Positions 52,301 through 64,000 of a DNA stretch of 64,000 bases are shown piece after piece. Where the stretch lies: the NCBI GenBank assembly GCA_028023455.1, contig JAQFVV010006637.1:310001-374000 (forward strand), read 5' to 3'. How positions within the stretch are numbered: position 1 is the first letter of the stretch; each line of letters starts with the position of its first letter. A model generated the notes under the pieces. That model was not told the origin of the DNA. It worked only from the letters and a program-made list of their open reading frames with translations, and did not search any database. The position numbers were made by a program, and so were the translations under genes. The stretch comes from Epiperipatus broadwayi. Taxonomy: Eukaryota; Onychophora; Udeonychophora; Euonychophora; Peripatidae.

Positions 52301-55300
52301 GTGTTTGTCAAATAATAATAATGGAGGCTTCGTAGAATAAAAGATTTTTGTTTTTTCTCCACGCACATATTAATTAAGGAAATGCTCGTAAATAAACAGT
52401 TCAAATAAATAAAAAATCAATAAAATCAAGTTAAATAAATGGGTCAAATTAATGATATAAAAGTAAAGTTGTAGATTTAAATAAATGAAAAGATAACGGA
52501 ATTTCTAGAATAAAATTAAGTTAGTCAAATAGATATTTGTATAATAATGAATTGTAATAAAGTAAAACAGTTTTTTTTTCTCTCTGAGTACACGTACGTT
52601 AATATATAAGGTAAACAAATGTTTAAAAAATAATATTGTAATATAAATAATATTCGTAAGAGTTTAGAATAGTATTGTAAGATTAAATAAAATAAAAGTT
52701 TTTTTTTTTTAGAATATACACACGTAAATAAAGAAGTTAAAGTAATTGTTTAAAAAATAATAGTGTAATTAAATAAATATGTAAGATAATGTTCGTAATA
52801 GTTCAGAATAATATAAATAAATATGTTAAAGTAATGTTCATGTGTATTTAAAATAATATTGTAGGATTAGTGATAAATAATATAAAGTCAATCTAAGTTA
52901 TATTAGGAGTGTATAAGGGTTCGAATCTAAAGGGATGAGGGTAGTATTGAAATAAGTTAGATAAGGATTAAGTTTAAAGCTCTCAACTGGATAAATTCTA
53001 GTACCCGCAATGGATTGGCCGGGATCATTCCTCTTTTAAAAAGTGCACTGGCAACAACCAGAGTAAGTCGTAAGTCACTTTTCAGGGGAGAATCCCCATA
53101 TCTCGTACCTCGTTTTCCAAAGTGTAAGTCGGAAATGGACAGTTGAAAATTCCTGCCATTGCAGCTGCTTAGTCAAAGTCCGATCAAGAGAATCGGCAAT
53201 CGTTTTCCAGGGCGTAAGTCGGAAATGGACAGTTGAAATTCCTGCCATTTGCAGCCACCTTTTCTTAGTCAAAGTCCGATCAAGAGAATCGGCAGCTGAA
53301 GCTTCATTTATAAAAGATCCCTGTGCCACAAATTTAGTTTGTCCTCATGGTCATTATCCAGGATGAACATTGTAAGCAATGTTACCAGCATAGAAAGAAG
53401 AAAAGCATAATTGGAGATTGCCCTTAGCATGGAAAGGAAAAGATACCAAAAAGCAAACTTAGAAAGAATAATAAATTAAGATTTAATGTTGTCAGAGATA
53501 AAATGGTCAAAAATGACGCATTTTACTCTCAAAAGGAAGGGTGGTGTAATGTACCTATATTGATATAGGCACATATAATTTTATCTAAAATTATATTATT
53601 AAAATAATCGTTCATAAAAGAAAAACATAAAATTAAACGTTGAAGAGTTTATTGCAGTTTGTTTTAGAAAAGGATAAGAATCAAATAGTTTTCTAGCGTT
53701 AGTTTTGAAATAAAAAAAGCTACAATTAATTAATCAGAAGGGGAGAGGGGTGTTTCGTTAGAGAAATTAAACTAAGGGTTATAAAAGGAAGTAAAGAGTT
53801 TTTATTAGTATTCGTAAAAATATAATTTAAAAAGTTAAAACATACAAATCTCTTTTCATTCAAGTTTAATTAAAGAAAAAATAATGTTAAAACTAAATAG
53901 TAAATTGTATTAAAAATATATGTGCGTATATATCTGCGATTGTCAACAATAGAATAAATGTTATTTTAAATAAATGAAAGTTAAAGAAAATTATCATTAA
54001 AAAACACGGCAATGGTTATTAATTAAAATATAAAACAACATCTCTGCATGGCTATTACTAATTAAGCAATCTTCCAAAACACGTTTATCAAAGGATTAAT
54101 TGATAAAGAATTTCGACAACAGATATTTTCCGGAGGATATTGAAAAGAAAACACTTCATTGGTATAAATACTGAATATTTTATCGGACAATCAGTTGAGA
54201 CAATCAGTTCACAAAGTAATTGAGTAGTGCAGTTCAGAAATTAATTGAGCAGTTAACAAACAAAATGCAGTGTTGAGAAGATCTTGGGAATGCACGTTTA
54301 TCTCCAGCCCAGATGTCCTAGAAAACAGCAGATCTGCCCGTGAAATAATGTCAGCTTAACATCTTAGAAAATCTCCGTCAGTATCTATTTGTCTCCGATA
54401 GTAATAATCGTGAAAATCAGGAAACTCAGCAAGGAAACATCCCAGCCGGCTGGTAAGCATTCATAATGGAAATATCCTCACCAAAAGCAGCCTCCAAAGA
54501 GAACAAAATTCTACATCTATATTCAAAAGCCTAGGTAAAAACATTTGCTTATTTCGTTTATATTGTAATAGCCATTGCAATGCATTAATTCGTATGAATC
54601 TTCCAAGAGTCTAGTTATATGAACTCGATATCATACATAAATGAACTATTGATATGTGTGTTTAAATTTCAAATGCTATGTAATACTTTATTATTATTAT
54701 GTGTGTGCATGAGTTAATATGTGCGTGATCCTTATATCAATATTATTGGTTAAATTAGATAAATACCAGTGTTCGGTTATGAAAATATACAAGAATATTT
54801 AAACTAGTTTAGAAATGTTAATTTAAAAATATGCGTGTGTTTTATTAGAATTATAAAATGTTTAAATTTAGTAAATAAATGTTAGTTAATAAATTATCTT
54901 TAAAATTAAACTTTATTTGTCGGTCAATTCTTTTTAACAAATTTTTTTATCAATTCTTTTAATCACTAATTAAGTATAATCTATTAGTGATTACAAACAG
55001 CTGAGCTAGTCATGGATTTAGGCGTTGAGTTAGTGGCCACTGTTCAAAGTGCGTTGTCTATTCTTTTAGTATTCTTTTAGAATAAACAGCTGGCGCCCGT
55101 GTTTATACACAAACAAAAAAGTGCTTTGGATTTGGTGTTGAACTCAACAGCCAAGAAGAAGCTATGTCCTGGAAATGTAACGCTAGTTATATACTTTATA
55201 GCTATCGTTTGGGCATACATACTCTCCGAGTATGTTCTTCTCTGCCTAAGAGACCGGTGTTTCGAATGCACACATACGAACCCGGTTCAATATATATATA

Positions 55301-58300
55301 TATATATAATTTTTAACAGGTTAATGTAGATGTAAATTAATTGGTAAATGGGAACACCATTATATAAATGAAGGTAAATCAACAGCCAAGGCATATTGAT
55401 GTGAAGTAATAGCAATAGCTTGGACAGATTTGCTATTGTTTTCTTTCAGCCAGTAGAACCAGTCTTATTGGCTGTTGCACACCAATACACCTTGGATGTG
55501 GATTTAATTTCATTTGTATAATGTTCCCATTTAATAATTTATTTACACACACATGTATATATATATATATAGGCTCGCAATACAATTATAGCATCAGTAA
55601 ATCCTATCAGTGATCACATTTTATCTATAGGTAAGTATTTTTTTTTACTTTTACAAACTTATTATAGCATTATTCTTGCCCTGTTTTATACGATTAAAAA
55701 CAGTCCTATCAAAACCATATGGGTATCGCTACGATATATTTTAGGTAAGTTTATAAGGTTGAAATCAATTGGTTTGAACACATATTTATTAAAATTGACA
55801 ATGATTTTCTAATATTCACATTCCACATTAAATTATGTTAGTAGCAAAAAATAGCAACACAACTTCTGGCTGTTGATTAAATATTATTTCTTACTCACAT
55901 CACCTCATTGGCTAATTAATCCATCTGCATTTTTACAAAAAAATTTATATAACTATATATATAAGTAATATTTACTGAGGCTGTAACCTCGAAAATATGC
56001 GTATAAAATGCGATAGTAGGGACCTCTACAGGTGTTTAACCACAAGCTTACGCTACTATCGCATTTTACACGCATATTTTCGAGGTTATAGCCTCAGTAA
56101 ATATTACTTACGCAATCAATGTGCTTAATAAATTTATAATTACAACTATATATAATACATAGGCAAAAAAACAAAAGAGCACCTCGTTTGAAAGTCGTCA
56201 AATAATGGATCATCATGTTCAGAAAGTCAATTAATTAGCAGGAAACTGAAACAATGTTTGTATTTTTATATTGGACTATTTCCATAATCTAATATGAGTA
56301 TTGAATGTCTTTAGAAAAATTTAACTTTTATTTAAATATTCCAAATACATTCAACTTTTAGTAATAGCACATCAAACAGGTTAGTATATGCACAACGTTT
56401 TAAGAGGTATTATTCTCCCCTCTTCTTCAGGTGTAGTTGGCCTGATCAATGACAATACTATCATGAGATTCGAATCTGGACTCTTAAATTCTTGAGTATT
56501 GAATTTAAGGTAACTCTCTAACCAACTGAGGGGAGAATAATGCCTCTAGAAACGTTGTGCATATACTAACCTGTTTGATGTGCTATTACTAACAGTCGAA
56601 TGTATTTGGAATATTTAAATAACAGTTAAATTGTTCTGAAGACATTCAATACTCATATTAGATGGTGGAAATAGTCCGCTATAAAAATACAACTAGAATA
56701 CCATCATCACAAACCTTCAGAAAAACACTAAAACAATGTTTCTTTTGTTTCAACAATGTGGTATTTGTGCTCAATTCAAACCTAATTTGATCACACTAAA
56801 ATAGTTATAAGTTTGTATATGATAAGTAAAGAATTAGAAAAACTGTTTAAAAGTTAATTAATGGCATTTCTGAAAATACAAATAATAAAGTACGAAAATT
56901 ATATGTGGAAACTAAAAATAAAATTAAACTAATTCGGATGTCTTTTATAAACAAACAACAAACAAACAAACAAAAAAACAACAACACACGTATTAATTAA
57001 ATTCAGTTGGAAACGGAAAGAAACAACTTTCCAAAAAGCAAGTATATATATAAAAAGTGGGTTTTATTTGCAAATTCATTTCAGGGATTCTTTGAAGATA
57101 TGGTTTGCAAATTATCTTAGTAATGTTTTCGACTTCTTTGTTTCTTAAATAGGTTTATATCATCAGTATTATATTTAAAAAGTTGTAAAATTATTTACTT
57201 GCTTATTAAAATTATTAATATATATATATAAGCACGCTGAATAAACAATGGCAGTTAGGAAGCTGCCATACTCCCACTATTATGTATATTCGATGTCTGT
57301 ATTTTTTTCAAAGCAAGATACGGAATCTTATAATTAAATATTAGTAAATACAGTAATCAAAAATCTTGAAAAGTACAAAAAATATAATCGTCACTACTTT
57401 TCATAATTTTTGATGACTGTATTTACTAATATTTAATTATAGGATTCCATATATATATATATATATTACATGTTAATATTAATTAGATGCTGAAAAGGAA
57501 TTAGAATAAATTAAATTAATTCGGGTAATTAGAGACTTCCAAACAGGATTATTTGCCACAATCGTATAAGCAGCTTTTTTGAATTTTCGTCTTTGCACAT
57601 TTTTCTCTCTACCCAGTATTTTTGTAGTTTCCCAATCGAATATATTCATTAGTATATACACAATTTGCTGCTGAAGACATATCTGTTTTTTTTCCTTTTC
57701 TAGCCATTAGTTTGTGTTCTTTCAATTGCTATTCAACGGGGCAACAGGTCTTGCCAATATGCTTCTTTTCACATTCACATGGTATTTCATAGTTGCTGCT
57801 TTTATTTTTCACATTTTAAGTTTAAGATTTGTAGAAGTTAGGATTCCTCAAAGTATGGTATGGCTTTGGAAAACTGTTTTAATATTCTATTAACTGCAGA
57901 TCTTCAATTTATCCATCTTTTCCTAGTATGTATGAATACATTACAGTACCAATAACTGGTTTTGATTTTGATTTTTTTTTGTTCTCTACTGCAGGTTTTA
58001 TTGATTTCAGCAGATGAATAAACATTTGTCACGAGAGCTTGTTCTATGTAGGTCTTTTCATTTTCCAAATCACAGGTTTCTGAACAAACATCTATCACTG
58101 TGTTCCATAGAGATAGTATAATTCTATGTTTTGTGCTTCTGGTATGAATGGATATAATATATGCCAAGTATTTACCAGTGTAGGTTGGTTTCCTGTAAAA
58201 CTGTTATTTTTACTTGTCCATGTAGGAGTCTTGTCACAAAAATATCTAGGAATGCCAATTTTTGTTCTTGTTTTGATTTCATTGTATAACGGTTGGAATG

Positions 58301-61300
58301 TTTGAGATCAATTGAGTCTTACCGTATCTACACTACAGAGCGCCACTGGGCATTTGAACCTGGAAAATTTATATAGTAGGCAGATACGTAAGTTAAGATT
58401 CACATTTTACATGTTTTTTTTTCCCGACCGTCAGCCCAATGCTACTAGCTCATGGAGTAGCAGAGATTTAAAACATTTTTATAAGTTTTAATAAAGATTT
58501 ATATTCTATATTGTAACGATCTGGAGAAGGTAGACTTATGTAAACTGCACTACAGGGCGCCATCTAGGCATTTGAACCTAGAAAAATTTATAAAGTAGGC
58601 AGATACGTAAGTCAAAAAAAAAATTTTTTTTTTTTTAAATATTTTGGTTCCGGTCGTTAGCCCATGTCACTAGCTCAGTGGAATAGCAGAGATTAAATAA
58701 TATAATCTAAGAGTATATAAAAAAAGAATAAAATAAGCCACTGCCAGTAATTAACATACAAACATTTATTAACGCACATATATAAGATTTAAAATTATTT
58801 TAGCATCAGTTTACCTTTTAAAATTTAACTTACATTTTTAACTTTGATTTTAATTTACATTTTAATTTTTACAACTTTACATTTTAATTTTTTATAAGTT
58901 CGCACAGAGGAGTTTATAAAAGTTTGTTTTAAAATGTTGAGTATAGATCGGTTACATAGATTACAACGGTTAAAAACATTTCAAAATAAACATAAACGAT
59001 CAAAATATAAAATCATTGATACCGACAATTGCAGAGGGAAATTTATAAGTAACCCAATAGTATTCACCATAAGATACTTGCATTGTCACCAATAACTTAA
59101 AAGACATCCGAATAAATACATTATAGATACTCACCGTAAGGTATCATTATTTATCGAATGTCTATATATTTTGATCAAATATGAAAACCCAAAACATACT
59201 TAACCGATAACCAATCCATGCAAGCGTCTATAAACAACTTAAATTTAATGCATTTTTATTTAGGGTCGAGTATGAATAGACTACATAGATTTGCATTTGA
59301 AAATAAAATATTATATCCCTATTTAACCTTAGGCTAAAATTCGCAGTCAAACTGGCATCAATTCATCTGATATATCGATGTATTCAATGTAATACGGAAT
59401 ACGGCAGCACCAAAAAGATTAAGAGAAGACATTGACTCTCATCAGATAGGAATATTACATCTATCTAATGAGAAGAACAATAAAAAAAACTCCATAGAAA
59501 GGAACTGCATTCTCCATCTTATAATTCCTTCCATAGGCAAACGGGTGAGTGCGGCGTATATATAAACGATTCTGCCAGTAGCGAATCTCCGACTACATCT
59601 ACTAACTACATCAATATATCCAATCCATTGACCCAATTTAACAATGACACAAATAACCTAAGATTACCCTCCCCTAATATAACTTTACAAATCTATACAG
59701 CCATTCACGCCCGACTTAAGTTTAACATTGATATATTTTAATTTATCGGAAAACAGAAATCATAAATAAACTTAAAGAACAAAATTAAATAAATGGAAAT
59801 GATTTTAAATAAATAAATAACAAATACATCAAATAACATTATTAATAAAGAATTTAGTTTGGTCAGATAGGATTCTATTGCATTATTTACTAAAAAGTTT
59901 TAAAATTTAGAGTTCTTATTGTTTCAAGTGAATATAAAGTTCTTACGATTTTTAAAACGTCCAACTTTATCCGTTGCTTGCCATGAACATGAATTCCCAC
60001 GCCGTCCTAAAGAGGTTGATATTCTGAAGGCCGATTTATTTATCCATCCGGAGATTTTTGCTTTAACTAGTCCTCAATGTAGAAAACGATAGTTCATTTC
60101 TCTTTCTTTCTTAGCAGAACTGAAGGGATTGAAGAGTGCGTCTTTTCAATCCCTTCTCCTTCACTTCAGCACTAACACATATCTGTCACATCGTAAATAA
60201 TCTATCATCCTTAATAATTTCCAAACTTGTCTTTTTATATTAATTTGAAGGATTGAATTTACATTGCGTCATCGATGAGATGGTCTTTTCGCTGAGGTCC
60301 GATTCCATTGCTTTTCTCTTCATTGGCTATTAGTTTCTATTGTTTTCCTATCTGACCGATGCTTTTACATTTAAATGCCCAAGGCTAGTTTACATTTAAC
60401 TAATTAAAACAATCATTTCCATTTCTGATTAATTAATGTGTTTTCCAAGATTAAAGATATATTTTTATCTCTAAATCTTTTTAAGTTTTTGTTTTTAAAA
60501 TACCTTTCTATTTTTAATAAAGTTTTATTTTAATAATTTTTTTTTTATCTGTGCGATTTATATATACGAGTTTAAGATGATATTTAATTTCAATTTTTAA
60601 TTCTTAAAAAAATTTTTTAAATGCGAACTTCTTATTTTAACTTCATGTTTAATAATAAAAAAAACAATGTAACATCGTCTGTGCTCATTACAATATATAT
60701 ATATTAATATTTAAAACAATAAAATAAAAGAAGCCACTGCCAGTAATTAACACACAAACATTTATTTACGCACATATAAATAAAATTGAGGAACAAAAAT
60801 TATTTTAGGTTTTAATATCAATTTTTAAATTTAAATTACTATTTTAAACTATTCGCACAGATTTGTTTAATAATATTTTTAAGAGTGTCGAGTATAAATA
60901 AACTACATAGATTGCATTTGAAAAGAAAATATTCTATTCCTTATTTAACCTTAGGCCAAAAGTTCGCAGTCAAACCGACATCAATCCATCTGATACATCG
61001 ATGTATTCAATGCAGCATGAAATACGACAGCACAAATATCATATTGTCAGGAATGTACATCTGAACACCATGGTTAATAGAAGACATTGACTCTCATCCA
61101 GACAGGAATGCTACATCTGTCTGGCAAGAAGAACAATAAAAAAAAACTCCATAGGAAGGGACTGCATTTTCCGTCTTACTATCCTCTTCCATAGGCAAAA
61201 AGGAGATGTGTGGCATATAATGGTGATCCTGCAAGTAGCGGACATCATACTACATTTACTAATTACACCGATATATCCAATCCATTGACCCAATCTAACT

Positions 61301-64000
61301 ATGAAACAAATAACCTACGATTAACCCTCCCTTAATTAATTAATATAACTTTACAAATCTATATAGCCATTCATGCCTGACTTAAATTTAACATTTATAT
61401 AAGTTCATAGAGATGAATTTTATAAAAGTTTGTTTTTTAACATTGAGTGTAGCATGTAGCGGACATCATACTACATTTACTAATTACACCGATATATCCA
61501 ATCCATTGACCCAATCTAACTATGAAACAAATAACCTACGATTAACCCTCCCTTAATTAATTAATATAACTTTACAAATATATATAGCCATTCATGCCTG
61601 ACTTAAATTTAACATTTATATAAGTTCACAGAGATGAATTTTATAAAAGTTTGTTTTTTAACATTGAGTATAGAACAGCTACATAGATTATACTGTCAAA
61701 AATATTTCTAAATAAACATAAACGATCAAAATATAAAGTCATTGATGGAATTGCAGAGGGAAATTTACAAGAAACCCAATGGCATTCATCATAAGATGCC
61801 ACATTGACACCAATAACTTAAAAGACATCTGAATAAATACATTTTAGATACTCAACGTAAGGTATCAAGGTATCATTATTTACCGAATGTCTATATATTT
61901 TAATCAAATATGAAAACAAAAACATAATTAAACTTTAATGAATCTATGCAAGTGTCTATACCCAACTTAAATTTAATGCATTTAAATAATTTATACAATA
62001 AATATTAATAAAAAAAATGGAAATGATTTTTAGCTAACTCAAATGTATAAAAATTAAACATTAATAATTAATTTGAAGTCAGATAAAAGTTTATTTTAAA
62101 ATTTAGGTTAGCTGAATATTAAAAGCTTGTCAAATCTTTAAAGTTCTTAATTACTTGTAGTAAAATTTTTCCGTTTATATCTTACAGTAGAAGAGCTCCT
62201 GGTTCCTGGTGTCAATTCCCACAAAGTCTTTATTTGAAGACCAGTCTATCTGAAGGTAGCATTAGCTGGTTCAATCCTGGTATTACAGTCATTTAATTTG
62301 AAATAAGTGAGAGAGAGAGAGCGACAAGTGCATCTTATCGCTCTTCTCACAAAATCAAGCTGGAACTGTTCTTAATTTCAATATTTTTCCTTTTATACCG
62401 ATCGTCTGGATTCACTGAACAATGGTTTCCTGTTCCAATGATTTGTTATGGTCCGAACCTTCATTTCTGATTTTATTGGACATCTAATTTATTTTTGTTC
62501 TCTTACCTATATTTCATCTGACTTTTTTATATAAGAGCCCCAAGGGCTAGTTTGCTTTTCGTTTCATTTATAAAACAATCATTTCCATTTACTAAAATAT
62601 TTTATCTTTAGATCTTGTACTTTTTTATAAAAAAGTACGTTCAAATACTTTTTTTAATTTTATTTAAAAAAAGAAATACTTTTTAAAGTTTTGCATCTGT
62701 GCGAATATATATATACATACATTGAACAACTCTTTAATTTTAGCTTTTAGTTTTTTATTTACGAACTTAAAAAAATTTTTTATTCTAATTTTAAATTAAT
62801 GTAACAGCATATGCCATTACGATTGTAAATATAATAATTGAAGATATGTTTTTTGATGTTCATCCAGAATGATTACAATTGTGCTTTACCATGCTGCCGT
62901 ACAAGAAATGTATTATCAATATTTGGTGAGACCAGTTGGCCTGTTGCACTATGATTGAAAGAACACAAACTAATGGTTACAAAAGAAAAACAAATGGTTT
63001 ACTATAGCAGACTGTGTATATACAATGAACATATGTTCAATTGGGAAAATACAAAAATATTGGATAGAGAGGAAAAGGGGCAAAAAATATTTAAAGAAGC
63101 TGCTCACATGACAATGGCAAATAATCCTAAAAGTCAACCGAGTGTGACAATACATTCTGGAAACCTCTAATTAACCAAATTGGAGGGATCAGAAGCATTT
63201 GAATAAACTCCCATAGATAAGTGTAAGAAATTGATTGTTGCCTTTGACAGCTCAGTTGGTTAGAGCTTTGCCTTAAAATTTGATATTCAAGAATCTAAGG
63301 ATGTAAGTTCGACTCCTATGCTAATATTGTCATTGGTCAGGTCAGCAATACATGAAGAAGAGAAGACAATAATACCACTGACAGTAATACCACTCAAAAT
63401 GTTGTCGAATCTACTAACCTGTTTTGCTTGTATTACCAATAGCTGTTAGTGTTTGAAAAGTTTAAATAAAGTTTAAAATTTTTTAATTAATGATAGATGA
63501 ACATAGTTCAATCTATTATCAGATAATAAATATAGCATCATCACAAACATTCAGGCAAATTGATCCTGTATTTGTAGAAGTTGTCTTGGCAACTAAACGT
63601 GAATATTCTATTCGTTTATTAAACTTTACCATTAATTCAGATTCATTTTTGAGATAAAGAAGTGAATTCAGAAAACAATTCCAAATTTTCACTAACAGAA
63701 TTAGTTTTTTTTCAACTTTGTGCAAATTCTCTTTGTAAAAAGATATTAATATTCAATTAAATTCCCATTCCATATTTATTTATCGGTTCAAAGTATTAAA
63801 ACATTGCTATGATTTTTTTTCAACAAGTAATATATATATATATATGAAAAACAAAAAACACAAGTTAAAAACTTGCATACGCTTGTATTTATGACAATAG
63901 ATGGCGTTATACCAAAAACATCTTCAAGCGTTTGTTTACATAAACGTCAGAGCGAGTATTTCACTAGCTCTAACTTAATTTCCACCTTCATATCATGATT

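Larger units (their letters stand above)
36647..55572. other. Lipoxygenase intron 18.9 kb
   Basis: Phase-0 intron holding family T and S repeats, hairpins, microsatellites, LTR-B and LTR-C. Stretches with nothing recognised are 36650-37110, 38010-39160, 39720-39995, 40080-40475 and 42485-43145. Confidence 0.6.

Overview
The window is animal nuclear DNA from inside one large gene. It is AT-rich (roughly 70 % A+T by eye), almost free of long reading frames, and crowded with retroelements, foldback repeats and (TA)n microsatellites. Five short blocks with good splice signals join in one phase series (1-1, 1-1, 1-1, 1-0, 0-1). Together they read as the middle of a lipoxygenase (animal 5-LOX / AOS-LOX type), including the first two iron-ligand histidines (H-x4-H). 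The exons lie on the + strand at 2236-2379, 14940-15065, 18653-18760, 36522-36646 and 55573-55630. The N-terminal PLAT region and the C-terminal third of the enzyme lie outside the window or were not found. The organism is an invertebrate-like metazoan with very large introns. The sequence alone does not tell me whether it is a mollusc, a chelicerate or something else.

The rest is intron. The first complete intron holds an 8.0-kb LTR retrotransposon in antisense orientation (LTR-A, 2972-10967): 2.1-kb LTRs, a 4-bp target duplication, a TATA box on the - strand, and one 291-aa ORF joining a coiled-coil Gag-like leader directly to an integrase C-terminal tail. The 17.8-kb intron at 18761-36521 holds Penelope-like fragments, tRNA-like repeats and hairpin elements. 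The 18.9-kb intron at 36647-55572 holds two non-autonomous LTR elements in sense orientation, LTR-B (43193-49313) and LTR-C (49330-55289). They sit back to back in one (TA)n tract, and each carries a single coiled-coil ORF. The last partial intron holds more Penelope-like copies and two mosaic 2-kb direct repeats (58735-62810).

Three themes recur. First, LTR-A, LTR-B and LTR-C all keep a methionine-rich helix plus coiled coil and have lost capsid, protease and reverse transcriptase, so they must depend on a helper element. Second, a Penelope-like family with a GIY-YIG endonuclease, a tRNA-like segment and a hairpin resembling a hammerhead ribozyme core occurs as single copies and as head-to-head inverted dimers, some with clear target-site duplications. 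Third, several otherwise different hairpin repeats share a short core around CGTCAGTGA. LTR-C ends only 283 bp before lipoxygenase exon 55573-55630, in the same orientation, with a TATA box and a conserved splice-donor-like site, so it could supply an alternative promoter.
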